The position numbers were made by a program, and so were the translations under genes. A DNA stretch of 64,000 nt from Thiorhodovibrio frisius (GTDB lineage: Bacteria; Pseudomonadota; Gammaproteobacteria; Chromatiales; Chromatiaceae), in the NCBI RefSeq assembly GCF_033954835.1, contig NZ_CP121471.1, positions 4,396,501 to 4,460,500 of the forward strand. Direction: 5' to 3'. Below, piece after piece: positions 42,889 to 52,514 of the stretch; the stretch's first letter is position 1, and the number at the start of each line of letters is the position of its first letter. The notes below the pieces were generated by a model. It worked only from the letters and a program-made list of their open reading frames with translations. It was not told where the DNA came from and did not search any database.

Positions 42889-43161
42889 TCAATCCGGCCA
42901 CACTCGGCGCGCACTACTGTAGCCGCTGCTGCCAGTCGCAGGCGCTGTCTGCGCCTTTTTTCGCGCGCTGCCTTTGGCAGCCGCAGCGCGCGGCCTTGGC
43001 TGTTGACTTTCAGTTGGGACCGAGGCTTCTGACATCCTGGGCGCGGCAGCTTCAATCGCCTTGGAGGCGCCGTCAGACTCACCTACCCCCGACTCACCGC
43101 CGGTCTTGGCCTTGCGAATGGAATCGATCAACTGACGTTCGGTCTTGCTCGCGGCAGTCAT
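42889..43161 (-). CDS. Small disordered ParA-partner protein, McdB-like
   Basis: A 90-residue protein coupled to the ParA gene by an ATGA overlap. The N-terminus (ASKTERQLIDSIRKAKTG) is basic and likely helical; the middle is low-complexity Ala/Ser/Pro/Gln/Lys and probably disordered; the C-terminus is SSARRVWPD with a single Trp three residues from the end. Basic N-terminal segments commonly stimulate ParA-type ATPases, and a disordered body with a terminal Trp recalls McdB, the carboxysome-positioning adaptor. Homology cannot be shown by eye, so the name is withheld. Confidence 0.7.
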   Translation of the reverse strand: MTAASKTERQLIDSIRKAKTGGESGVGESDGASKAIEAAAPRMSEASVPTESQQPRPRAAAAKGSARKKAQTAPATGSSGYSSARRVWPD

Positions 43162-43787
43162 GGGCGAAATATCTCCTCAATGAGTTGTTCTATCTCGGCG
43201 ACGGCATCAGCACCACGGCGGCCGCTCTGAAAAATTGTCCGCCCCTCCAGTGCGCACAGGCGATGGATAGAGCGCCGCCGCAGCATGGAACTCGCCACCG
43301 GCAGGTCCAGTTCGGCGACTGCCTCGGGCATCAGGCGTGACAGGGTCGTGCGCGGTTCGATCTGGCTCATCACGATAAAGCCGCGCAGGTGCGGATTCTC
43401 GGCTCGCAGTTCGGCGATGACCCGTGCGATGGGCGCCGTCGCCCAGAGGTCCATGGGCGAGGGCTGCACCGGGACCAACGCAATGTCAGCCAAACGCAGC
43501 GCACGAGCGCTCTGCTCGGACTTGATCGACGGCGGGCAGTCGATGATCAGGTGCTGGTGGCTGTCGCTCAGCGCCTTGACCGTGGACTCAAGCCCATGGG
43601 CCACGGCGACCACCGGCGGCAGGCCCGGGCGATCTTCCCCCACCAACCGCCACTGATAGGCCGACTGCTGCGGATCGGCATCAATCAGCATCAGGCTGTC
43701 ATTGCGCAGCAACCCGGCGGCCAAGCTCATAGCCAGGGTTGTCTTACCGGTCCCGCCCTTGTTGCTGACCACGGCAATAATGGCCAC
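43158..43787 (-). CDS. ParA/MinD-family ATPase (McdA-like)
   Basis: Deviant Walker-type ATPase of 209 residues. The P-loop KGGTGKTT spans residues 10-17 with the signature lysine K10, followed by the switch I segment DADPQQSAYQW and Walker B IIDCPPS. The length is that of small, single-domain ParA proteins that position cargo (for example McdA, PpfA or MipZ-like) rather than of chromosomal ParA with an N-terminal HTH. No parB or parS-like site adjoins; instead a small basic, disordered protein overlaps the 3' end. A role in intracellular positioning is likely; the cargo is unknown. Confidence 0.88.
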   Translation of the reverse strand: MAIIAVVSNKGGTGKTTLAMSLAAGLLRNDSLMLIDADPQQSAYQWRLVGEDRPGLPPVVAVAHGLESTVKALSDSHQHLIIDCPPSIKSEQSARALRLADIALVPVQPSPMDLWATAPIARVIAELRAENPHLRGFIVMSQIEPRTTLSRLMPEAVAELDLPVASSMLRRRSIHRLCALEGRTIFQSGRRGADAVAEIEQLIEEIFRP

Positions 43788-43936
43788 ATCGGTTTCCTCG
43801 GGTTAAAACATCGTCGATATCGCGGGGAGAAAACAACCGCCGTAACGGATGCGGTGCAGTCAGCGCCGCCAACCGCGCTCGTCAGAGTTCCCGCTGTTTA
43901 CCATGGCATTCTAACCCGGCCAGCTGGCAGGCGCGA

Positions 43937-44923
43937 TCAGAGCGGGCCGCTCGTCTCAAACAAATCCCGCTGCACTGGCAGCCTTGGCTCAGCCGATGCG
44001 TCTTTGCTGCGGTCTAGTGCCACGCGATACCCGCCATACAGGGATTCACCGTGCGGATCATGCGCGGCCTGATGACACCGCGCGAGCGCGAAACTGCGGG
44101 TGGCGTAGCAGTAGGCACAACCAAAGAGACAACTATCGTACATGCCGATATCGCGCGCCTCGATACAGCCGCAGAGCGCGCGCTGACTTTTGTCCTTGCG
44201 CGCCGCAGCCGCCAGACCGAACAACCGGCGGATGAGCCGATCATCAATGCACTTTCCAGGACTCACCCCCCAGGGTTGCAAATCAATCTCCTCGGCACAG
44301 CTTTGGATATCCAAGCCCAGATCGCCTGCTATCGTCGCCAGATCGCGGATCAATGACCCGTCGCGCTCAGTGTCGAAGGGGCGCGGCGCCAATTCCGGGT
44401 GGGCTGCGCCAAGAGTCTGCAATCGCCCGCGCATTTTCGCGTAATCATCAAGAATACTAATGACAACCCGGCGAGTCGCGCCTCGCAGTCGCTGCCCGAT
44501 GCGCGCAAAGCGTTCGCGATGAAAATCCCCATCCATTGCATTACTGAGCACAATGGGGTCATAGCGCCAAACGACCCGCTCCGGGCCAACGCGGTTCGCC
44601 AGGCGACGGAAAGCATCAAGGCTCTTCACGCACAGCGGCGCATGAGGCTCAAGCGGGCGAGGATAATCGACCAGGGTGTAAAGAAAGTAGAAAGCAAAGC
44701 CACGCTGCTCAAGCTCATCAAGGTGGCGCAAAAAAGGCAACGGCCAGCGCGTCCAGAACACAATCACCGTCTCGCCCGGGACGAAATCCATCCGCGAGAC
44801 CTGCTCAGCATTAAAAGGATTGGGTACGGCACACCAGCCAGCGCGCATCCGGTTCATAAACCAGTCGCCATAAAACGCAGGAATGTCGGTACGCCGGCTG
44901 GCGCTAAGAATGCGCAGGGACAC
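43937..44923 (-). CDS. DUF1848 family protein with C-terminal CxxxCxxC motif
   Basis: DUF1848 proteins are uncharacterised and related to radical SAM enzymes such as spore photoproduct lyase-like proteins. The family opens ILSASRRTDIPAFYGDWF, so I start at the GTG at 44923 (328 residues); the open frame further upstream runs through a dispersed inverted-repeat element and is not genuine. Other family motifs: VFWTRWPLPFLRHLDELE, VWRYDPIVLS and DIGMYDSCLFGCAYCYAT, which carries a CxxxCxxC cluster site. No partner gene suggests a function. Confidence 0.82.
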   Translation of the reverse strand: MSLRILSASRRTDIPAFYGDWFMNRMRAGWCAVPNPFNAEQVSRMDFVPGETVIVFWTRWPLPFLRHLDELEQRGFAFYFLYTLVDYPRPLEPHAPLCVKSLDAFRRLANRVGPERVVWRYDPIVLSNAMDGDFHRERFARIGQRLRGATRRVVISILDDYAKMRGRLQTLGAAHPELAPRPFDTERDGSLIRDLATIAGDLGLDIQSCAEEIDLQPWGVSPGKCIDDRLIRRLFGLAAAARKDKSQRALCGCIEARDIGMYDSCLFGCAYCYATRSFALARCHQAAHDPHGESLYGGYRVALDRSKDASAEPRLPVQRDLFETSGPL

Positions 44924-44959
44924 GATGAAGCTTGCTGCTATACCAATCGTAAATGGTTT

Positions 44960-45075
44960 TCGGTTCTGGGCCGAGTGACAGCCACGGGGGACGCCGTGAA
45001 TCCATCCATGGAGGCTTCGCGGCGGCATTCTTGCCGCCGAGACCTCCGTGGCCGTCACTCGGCCCAGAACGAGCC
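44960..45075. repeat. About 115-bp inverted-repeat element, copy 1
   Basis: Terminal arms of about 25 bp (GGTTCTGGGCCGAGTGAC at the left, its inverse GTCACTCGGCCCAGAAC at the right) enclose a core containing ACGCCGTGAAT, GGAGGCTTC and an inner hairpin CGGCGGCA/TGCCGCCG. A homologous element is at 63008-63136. MITE- or BIME-like; no transposase is nearby. Confidence 0.8.
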
Positions 45076-45133
45076 AAAATCTCGAAGGGTTTCGGTATTA
45101 AGAGTCTTAAACTCAGCACTGCCGACATTGCCA

Positions 45134-47149
45134 TCAGTCATTGCCCAGCATCGCCTTCAGCGCATCCAGATGCGCCTTGCCGCGATTGCGGCTGTCCGCA
45201 GCCGCTGCCGGGTCGTTGTCACGGCGCACTTCGCCCTCGGGTAGTTCGGCAAGAAAGCGGCTGGGCTCGCAGCTGACCGTCTCACCATAGCGGCGACGCT
45301 GGCGGGCGAGCGTCAGGCACAGGGTGCGACGGGCGCGCGTGATGCCCACATAGCACAATCGGCGTTCCTCCTCAATGGTATCGGCTTCAATGCTGGCGCG
45401 GTGCGGCAACAGGTCTTCTTCCATACCGACCAAGAACACCCGCTCGAATTCCAGCCCCTTGGCGGCATGCAATGTCATCAGGTGCACGCGGTCGCCGCCA
45501 GCGTCTTCTTCCTGGCGCTCAAGGACATCAAGCAGGCTCAGACGCGCCGTCAGGTCGTCGAGGCCGGCGCCGCGCAGGTTGCCCTCGGAGCGCTCGCCTT
45601 TGTGCAGCGCCTCCAGCCAGGCAATGAGGTCATCAACATTCTGCATGCGTTTCTCGCCCTGCGCGCGGCTGCTCGACTGCTGGTAGAGCCAGCCGTCATA
45701 ATCGCAGTCTTTCAGCAAGGCGCGCGCGGCAGCGATAGGTTCGGTACGCGAGCGCAGGCGTAACTCCTCGAGCCAATGGCTGAAGGCGCGCAGCTCGGCG
45801 CGCTGGGGTTCTTTCACCGGGCCGCCGAGGCCAGCGGCGTCGCAAGCGCGCAGCAGGCTCAGGCGCTGGGCACCGGCAAAACCGCCGAGTGCCTCCAGGG
45901 TGGTGGCGCCAAGCCCGCGCCCCGGGCGATTTACAACGCGCAGAAAGGCAGCATCGTCATCCGGGTTGGTCAGCAGGCGCAGATAGGCCATCACGTCTTT
46001 CACCTCGGAGCGGGCGAAAAAGGACTGACCGCCGCTGAGAAAATACGGAATGCGATGGGTGCGCAGCGCCTGCTCGAACACCCGCGCCTGGTGATTGCCC
46101 CGATAGAGAATGGCGTAGTCGCCAAAGTGGTGCTGTTCGGCAAAATGCCCGTGCAAAATCTCGGCGATCACCCGTTCGGCCTCGTGCGCCTCGTCGCGGC
46201 AGCTGAGCAGACGCACCGGCTCGCCGGGGCCAAGCGCGCTCCACAGGCGTTTTTCAAACAAGTGCGGATTGTGCGCAATCAAGCCATTGGCGAGCTTGAG
46301 AATCCGCCCGCTGGAGCGGTAATTCTGCTCAAGCATAATGACCTTGAGTGTTGGATAGTCCTCTTTGAGCCGGGCGAGATTTTGCGGGCGGGCACCGCGC
46401 CAGGCGTAGATGGACTGATCATCATCGCCCACCATGGTGAAGGCACCGCGCTCCCCGACCAGCAGGCGGATCAGCTCATACTGGGCGCTGTTGGTATCCT
46501 GGTACTCGTCCACCAGCAGATGATCAATGCGCGCCTGCCAGGCCTCGCGCACCCCTGTGTGCTCGCGCAGCAGGACGACCGGGCGCAGGATGAGGTCATC
46601 GAAATCCACCGCGTTGTAAGCGTGCAGGCTGCGTTCGTAGTCGCGATAGAGTGCGGCCAGTGCGGCCTCGAAGTCATCTTCGGCCGCGCTGGCGGCCGTC
46701 TCTGGCGGGATCAGATCATTCTTCCAATGAGAGATGCGGGACAGGGCGGCCGCCGGGGCGATCTCGGCCAGCCCGGCCTCGGCCAGACGGTCCTTCAGCA
46801 GCGCCTCACCGTCCTGCGGATCGAACAGCGAAAAGCCGGGGCGAAGACCGGCGTGTTTGAGTTCGCGACGCAGCAGATTGAGCCCAAAGGTGTGGAAGGT
46901 CGAGACCCTCAAGCCGCGTGCCGCCCTGCCCTGCACCAGTTCGCCCACGCGGGACTTCATCTCCCGCGCGGCCTTGTTGGTGAACGTCAGCGCCACAATG
47001 GCACGCGCCGGCAGCCCGCGTTTTTTGATCAAAAAACCCACTTTGCGGGTAATGACCCGGGTTTTGCCTGAGCCGGCACCGGCGATAACCAGCAGCGGAC
47101 CTGAGGTGTGGGCGACAGCTTCGGCCTGGGCCGGGTTGAGGTCCTGCAT
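45134..47149 (-). CDS. rep: ATP-dependent DNA helicase Rep
   Basis: SF1A 3'-5' helicase assisting replication past protein barriers. The ATG at 47149 (MQDLNPAQAEAVAHTSGPLLV) gives 671 residues, matching E. coli Rep (673); an upstream extension has no family support. Motifs: Walker A AGAGSGKTRVI, Ia ALTFTNKAAREM, II VDEYQDTN, III VGDDDQSIYAWRGA, IV LEQNYRSSG, V MTLHAAKGLEFERVFLVGMEE and VI LCYVGITRARR. The C-terminus is short and charged. The second UvrD-like helicase in the window (38294) is only distantly related. Confidence 0.94.
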   Translation of the reverse strand: MQDLNPAQAEAVAHTSGPLLVIAGAGSGKTRVITRKVGFLIKKRGLPARAIVALTFTNKAAREMKSRVGELVQGRAARGLRVSTFHTFGLNLLRRELKHAGLRPGFSLFDPQDGEALLKDRLAEAGLAEIAPAAALSRISHWKNDLIPPETAASAAEDDFEAALAALYRDYERSLHAYNAVDFDDLILRPVVLLREHTGVREAWQARIDHLLVDEYQDTNSAQYELIRLLVGERGAFTMVGDDDQSIYAWRGARPQNLARLKEDYPTLKVIMLEQNYRSSGRILKLANGLIAHNPHLFEKRLWSALGPGEPVRLLSCRDEAHEAERVIAEILHGHFAEQHHFGDYAILYRGNHQARVFEQALRTHRIPYFLSGGQSFFARSEVKDVMAYLRLLTNPDDDAAFLRVVNRPGRGLGATTLEALGGFAGAQRLSLLRACDAAGLGGPVKEPQRAELRAFSHWLEELRLRSRTEPIAAARALLKDCDYDGWLYQQSSSRAQGEKRMQNVDDLIAWLEALHKGERSEGNLRGAGLDDLTARLSLLDVLERQEEDAGGDRVHLMTLHAAKGLEFERVFLVGMEEDLLPHRASIEADTIEEERRLCYVGITRARRTLCLTLARQRRRYGETVSCEPSRFLAELPEGEVRRDNDPAAAADSRNRGKAHLDALKAMLGND

Positions 47150-47339
47150 GTATTGGTTGATTAGGAAGTGGAGAGTGGATAGCGAGAAGTGATGAGGGAT
47201 TAGGGAGCGCTGCAACCGAGTGCGCTAACATAGCTTGGTTCCTGCCCCCTATCTGTCCATTAAATGTCCTTGCGAAATCATGATGCATCAGGGTGTTCAC
47301 CTCGACCGGGCGAATCCATTCGCCCCTAAAAGCGCTGTC

Positions 47340-49628
47340 ATGGCCCGCCGGTTGCCTCGCAGCTGGTTGCTTCCCAGTTGGCTGCTTTCGGGCTGGCTAC
47401 TTCCGGCGCTTGTCCTGCTTACCCTCAGCTGCACCATCCTGGCGCCAAGCCCAGCAAATGCCGCCGGCACCGCCAGGCATCCGCGCATTGGCCTGGTGCT
47501 GGCCGGCGGGGGTGCCAAGGGCGCCGCCCATATCGGAGTGCTCAAGGTGCTGGAGGAATTACGAATTCCCATTCACGCCATTGCCGGCACCAGTATGGGC
47601 TCGCTGGTCGGCGGCGGCTATGCCGCCGGGCTGTCAGCGGAAGAACTCGAGAATCGTGTGCTACTAGTGGACTGGAACGAGCTCTTCGACGACAACCCGC
47701 CGCGCTCACAGTGGCCAGCTCGGCGTCAGGAGGCGAGCATGACAACCGCCTTTAATTTCACCGTCGGGGTGAGCGGGGGCAAGATGAAACTGCCCCCGGG
47801 CGCCATTTCCGGGCAGAAAGTCCAGCTGTTTTTTAACGATCTGCTCAAGGGCGTGGAGACCACGGAGAACTTCGACGCCCTGCCGATTCCCTTTCGGGCC
47901 GTGGCGACCAACCTTGAAAACGGCGAGATGTTTGTGTTCGATCAGGGCCCGCTGCCAATAGCGCTGCGCGCGAGCATGGCGGTGCCTGGCATTTTTGCTC
48001 CCATCGTGTGGCAAGATCACATTTTTGTCGACGGCGGCCTTGTGCGCAACCTGCCGGTGGATGTCGCGCGTTCCATGGGTGTCGATCATCTGATCGTGGT
48101 GAATCTTGGCTCGAGCTTTCTGCCACGCGATCAGCTCGACAATCTTATCGGCATCACCGGTCAGATGATCGCCATTCTCACCGAGCAGAACGTCGAGACC
48201 TCGCTGGCCGAGATCGACCCCAAGCGCGATCTGCTCATTGTGCCCGATCTGGGCGATATCGGCTCGGGTGATTTTCCGCGCGCGGCCGAGGCCATCGCCA
48301 CCGGGGTAACCGCTGCGCGCCAAAGCGCTGACCAACTGCGCCGCTTCAGCCTGAGCGAGACCGAATACGCCGCCTGGAAGCAGGCGCACTTCGGCTCCGG
48401 CGCGCCGGTGCAGCGCGTCAGCGAGGTACGAATCGCCGGACTCAAACGGGTCAATGCCAAGTTGTTTGACGCACTGATTGAAGCCCAGCAGGGCAAGCCC
48501 TTCGACCGCGAGCGCCTTGAGCGTGATATCCAGCGTCTTTATGGACGCGGGGACTTCGAGCGCATCAGCTACCGTTTTCAGCCGGATGACCGGGGCAGAG
48601 GCGAGGTGCTGGTCGTCGATGCGGTGGAAAAAGGCTGGGGACCGGGCTATCTCGGCTTCGGGCTGAAACTCTCGAGCGACAATCAGGGTGACAGCCGCTT
48701 TGGTCTGCGCGCCACCTATCGCCAGACCTGGATGAACAGCCTCGGTGCCGAATGGTTCAGCGAGCTTGAACTGGGTAACGAACCACGCCTATTCAGCGAG
48801 TGGTTCCAGCCGCTCGACCTGGATCACTCCGGCTTTGTCGCGCCCTATTTCGACATCTACCAGACGCCTTACAGCGTCTTTGATGGCGATCAGCGTGTTG
48901 CCCGCTACGATGTCAGCCGGGCGCGTGTCGGGGCCGATTTTGGCCTCAGCCGCAGTCATCTGGAAATGCGCATTGGGCCTTACTGGGGCATTACCGATGT
49001 CAATCTGGATACGGGCTCAGCCGAGCTGCCAGACGGGCGGGTGGTCGATTCCGGCGTGCGCGCGCGTCTGGCTTACGACACCATGGATCGCGCCGCCGTG
49101 CCGCGTAACGGCCAGCGTCTGACGCTTGAGGCTCGCGCGCCGCTTGCCGCCTTGGGTGCCGATCCAAACTACACCCGCGCCGAGGTCACCGCCTTTGATG
49201 CAACAAGTTTCGGTCCCAACACTTTGGCCGTGCGCTTCAAGGCCGGAACCAGTTTCGGCGCCGACATGCCCTACTACGACCAGTTTCCGCTCGGCGGCTT
49301 CCTGACGCTCTCGGGCTATGCCAACGAGCAATTCCGCGGCAACGACATGGTGTTCGGCTCCCTGGCCTACTATCGCCAGATCGCCACCCTGCCAACCCCC
49401 TTCGGACGCGGGCTCTTTCTTGGCGCTTCGCTGGAAGCCGGCTGGCTGCCCGAAAGCCGCTTCAACGATGCCGCGGGGGTTGACTTCAATCTGGCGCCCG
49501 AGGGCACCCGCTTTGGCAGCAGCCTGTTTTTTGGCTCCGACACCTGGATTGGCCCGGCCTATCTGGGCCTTGGGCTTTCCGCCAGCGGGGATCATGCGGT
49601 CTATGTGCTGATCGGGCGCCCGAACTGA
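47340..49628 (+). CDS. Patatin-like phospholipase with POTRA and beta-barrel (PlpD-like, type Vd)
   Basis: A 762-residue predicted outer-membrane protein. A signal peptide (about 1-42, ending SPANAA) precedes a patatin domain: oxyanion hole GGGAKG at 56-61, catalytic Ser85 in GTSMG, and catalytic Asp231 in DGG. One POTRA domain (about 359-430; RVSEVRIAGLKRVNAKLFDALI) and a C-terminal Omp85-like beta-barrel (about 435-762) follow. The order patatin-POTRA-barrel is that of PlpD-type (type Vd) proteins, where the lipase is displayed or released at the cell surface. The ATG at 47340 is chosen for the signal peptide; an upstream ATG at 47281 is possible. Phospholipase A1 activity is inferred. Confidence 0.9.
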   Translation: MARRLPRSWLLPSWLLSGWLLPALVLLTLSCTILAPSPANAAGTARHPRIGLVLAGGGAKGAAHIGVLKVLEELRIPIHAIAGTSMGSLVGGGYAAGLSAEELENRVLLVDWNELFDDNPPRSQWPARRQEASMTTAFNFTVGVSGGKMKLPPGAISGQKVQLFFNDLLKGVETTENFDALPIPFRAVATNLENGEMFVFDQGPLPIALRASMAVPGIFAPIVWQDHIFVDGGLVRNLPVDVARSMGVDHLIVVNLGSSFLPRDQLDNLIGITGQMIAILTEQNVETSLAEIDPKRDLLIVPDLGDIGSGDFPRAAEAIATGVTAARQSADQLRRFSLSETEYAAWKQAHFGSGAPVQRVSEVRIAGLKRVNAKLFDALIEAQQGKPFDRERLERDIQRLYGRGDFERISYRFQPDDRGRGEVLVVDAVEKGWGPGYLGFGLKLSSDNQGDSRFGLRATYRQTWMNSLGAEWFSELELGNEPRLFSEWFQPLDLDHSGFVAPYFDIYQTPYSVFDGDQRVARYDVSRARVGADFGLSRSHLEMRIGPYWGITDVNLDTGSAELPDGRVVDSGVRARLAYDTMDRAAVPRNGQRLTLEARAPLAALGADPNYTRAEVTAFDATSFGPNTLAVRFKAGTSFGADMPYYDQFPLGGFLTLSGYANEQFRGNDMVFGSLAYYRQIATLPTPFGRGLFLGASLEAGWLPESRFNDAAGVDFNLAPEGTRFGSSLFFGSDTWIGPAYLGLGLSASGDHAVYVLIGRPN

Positions 49629-49649
49629 TCCCGAGCCTACAGCTGATTT

Positions 49650-50348
49650 TCAGCAGATATCCTGGGAGGCCAGCCATGCGCTCAAAAAAGGCACCGTCGG
49701 CACCCGGCTCTGTGCCAGGCTGGCGGCATCAATCTCATCGAGCAGGCGCAGCAGGGCAGCCGGGGCGCGGGTGCAGCGACAGAGCAGATAGCGGCGCGCG
49801 GCGGCATCCAGGGTGAAGCCACGCTCGCACGCGCCCTGGCTGAGAAGCTGATCCAGCCCATCGTCATCCAGCGGCTGGAGCAAAAAGCTTGGCCCGGAGC
49901 AAAGGCGCGATTGCAGGTCGGGTAGTTCAATCGAGAGGGCTGCCGGCGGGCGTGTGGCGGCGACCAACAAGCGCGCGCCCTGTTCGCGCAGGCGGTTGAA
50001 GAGCGCGAACAAGGCTTGCTCCCAAAGGGCGTTGCCGGCAATGGCTTGCAGGTCGTCGAGCACAACGGCATTGAGTGCTTCCAGCCCTTCGCAGACGTCC
50101 GGCATCAGGTCCAGTTGCGCCAGCGATAGATAGACCAGCGGCCGCTCCTGGCGCTCGACCTCGGCACAAGCGGCGCGCAGCAAATGCGTCTTGCCGCAGC
50201 CGGGCTCGCCGTGCAGGCTCAGATAGGGCGCCCCCTGACCGCCCGCCCAGTCACGCAGCGCAGCCAGCACCTCAGCATTGCGCCCGGGGATAAAATTAGC
50301 AAAGGCTTGCACCTGGGGCAGGCGCAACGCCAGACCGAGTTGTTGCAT
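49650..50348 (-). CDS. hda: DnaA regulatory inactivator Hda
   Basis: AAA+ protein that, with the beta clamp, stimulates hydrolysis of DnaA-ATP after initiation. 232 residues. The N-terminal clamp-binding motif is present (QLGLALRL), then Walker A HGEPGCGKTHL, Walker B VVLDDLQAIAG, sensor I VAATRPPAA and LQSRLCSG. Length and lack of a DNA-binding C-terminus separate it from DnaA. Placed 30 bp downstream of the wrbA-like gene. Confidence 0.9.
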   Translation of the reverse strand: MQQLGLALRLPQVQAFANFIPGRNAEVLAALRDWAGGQGAPYLSLHGEPGCGKTHLLRAACAEVERQERPLVYLSLAQLDLMPDVCEGLEALNAVVLDDLQAIAGNALWEQALFALFNRLREQGARLLVAATRPPAALSIELPDLQSRLCSGPSFLLQPLDDDGLDQLLSQGACERGFTLDAAARRYLLCRCTRAPAALLRLLDEIDAASLAQSRVPTVPFLSAWLASQDIC

Positions 50349-50378
50349 GGGGAATGGGATGCGGGTGGTGGAAGGAAA

Positions 50379-50984
<606 letters not shown>

Positions 50985-51023
50985 TCAGTGGTTAGGTTAT
51001 TTCGGTGAAAAAGTCGTCTGCCT

Positions 51024-52514
51024 TCAGCCTTGCTTCCTGCAATCTCCAGCAGCCAACTCCGCGATCATGGCGCTGGTGCTGCGCTCGGGCAAGAGCGGGA
51101 TCAGCACCAGTTGCCCACCATAACCTTGCACCTCATCGGCACCCACGACTTGCTCGGGCCGATAATCCGCCCCCTTGACCAGCACGTCGGGGCGAATGGC
51201 GCGGATCAGCTCCAAGGGTGTGGACTCGTTGAAAATCACCACGGCATCCACAGCGGTCAGGCCAGCCAGCACCAGGGCGCGGTCAGCTTCCGACACAATC
51301 GGGCGTTGCGGGCCTTTAAGCGCGCGCACTGAATCATCGCTGTTTAGCCCAAGGATTAAGCGCTGTCCATACTGACGTGCCTGCGCAAGATAGCTGACAT
51401 GGCCGGCATGCAATAGATCGAAGCAGCCATTGGTGAAAACAACACGCTCGCCCTGATCCCGCCAGTGGCGCAGTCGTTCCAGCAGCGCTTCTCGCGTGAG
51501 GATTTTCGCCTGCTGGGCATTGGCGCTGTCCTGTTCCATGGCGGCCAGGAGTTCGGCGGCTTCAAGCTGGGCGGTGCCGACCCGACCGACCACCACGCCA
51601 GCGCCGAGATTGGCCAGCGCAACGGCATCGGCACGCGTCAGACCTGCGGTCAGGGCGGCGGCCAGCACAGCAATGGCAGTGTCGCCAGCACCGGAAACAT
51701 CAAACACCTCGCGCGCCACCGCCGGAATTTGGTGCTGACCTTGGGCGTCGATTAGTGTCATCCCCAATTCACCCAGGGTGATGACCAGCGCCTCCAGCTC
51801 CAGTGTCTCGCGCAGCCGATCGGCACCTGTGAGCAAGGACGGGAGTTCACTCGCCGACAGCCCCAGGGCGACAGCCAGTTCGGCGCGATTTGGGGTCATC
51901 AAGCTAGCGCCCTGGTAGCGGCTGAAATCCCGACCCTTGGGATCGACCCACACCGGCTTACCGAGCGCTCGCGCCGCCTGGATCAGCCGCTGGCAGAGGC
52001 CGCCGCTCAGCACGCCCTTGGCGTAGTCTGAGAGCAGCAGGCTATGGACATCTTTAAGACGTGGGCTGATCGCGGCGAACAGGGCATCCTCGAGCGCGGG
52101 TTCCAGGGGCCTGGTTTCCTCGCGGTCGATGCGCAGCATCTGCTGGTGATTGCCGATGGCGCGCGTCTTGGTGCTGGTGCCGCGCTCGCTCGCACCCACA
52201 ACCGCATCGGTCCCAATCCCGGCTTGTCGCAGCAGCGCCAGCAGCCGCTCAGCTTCGGTATCCTGCCCGATCACGCCCGCCAATTCGACCTTAAGCCCAA
52301 GCGCGGCCAGATTGCGCGCGACATTGGCCGCGCCACCGGCCACTTCGGTCTCGCGGCGCAGGCGCAGCACGGGCACAGGCGCTTCGGGCGAGATGCGTTG
52401 CACCTCGCCCCATAAGTAGCGATCAAGCATCAAATCGCCGGCCACCAGCAGGCGCCGCCCGCCAAAACCGCTGGTCACCGCCTCGCGCACCGCAGCCGGA
52501 TCGGAAAAGCTCAT
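51024..52514 (-). CDS. hldE: Bifunctional heptose-7-phosphate kinase / heptose-1-phosphate adenylyltransferase
   Basis: Enzyme for ADP-heptose synthesis for the LPS inner core. 496 residues. The N-terminal PfkB-type kinase domain (about 1-320) shows RLLVAGDLMLDRYLWGEV, GGAANVARNLAALG and the C-terminal kinase box VFDVSGAGDTAIAVLAAAL (catalytic Asp). The C-terminal nucleotidyltransferase domain (about 345-490) has VVFTNGCFDLLHAGHVSYL. The start overlaps the gmhA stop (ATGA), so both heptose enzymes are co-translated. Confidence 0.95.
   Translation of the reverse strand: MSFSDPAAVREAVTSGFGGRRLLVAGDLMLDRYLWGEVQRISPEAPVPVLRLRRETEVAGGAANVARNLAALGLKVELAGVIGQDTEAERLLALLRQAGIGTDAVVGASERGTSTKTRAIGNHQQMLRIDREETRPLEPALEDALFAAISPRLKDVHSLLLSDYAKGVLSGGLCQRLIQAARALGKPVWVDPKGRDFSRYQGASLMTPNRAELAVALGLSASELPSLLTGADRLRETLELEALVITLGELGMTLIDAQGQHQIPAVAREVFDVSGAGDTAIAVLAAALTAGLTRADAVALANLGAGVVVGRVGTAQLEAAELLAAMEQDSANAQQAKILTREALLERLRHWRDQGERVVFTNGCFDLLHAGHVSYLAQARQYGQRLILGLNSDDSVRALKGPQRPIVSEADRALVLAGLTAVDAVVIFNESTPLELIRAIRPDVLVKGADYRPEQVVGADEVQGYGGQLVLIPLLPERSTSAMIAELAAGDCRKQG

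Noticed and set aside
44924-45058. N-terminal extension of the DUF1848 protein
   Set aside because: Also derived from the inverted-repeat element; DUF1848 proteins begin near ILSASRRTDIP.
45134-45300. Possible nuclease extension at the C-terminus of Rep
   Set aside because: The protein has the normal Rep length and the C-terminus carries only charged low-complexity residues.
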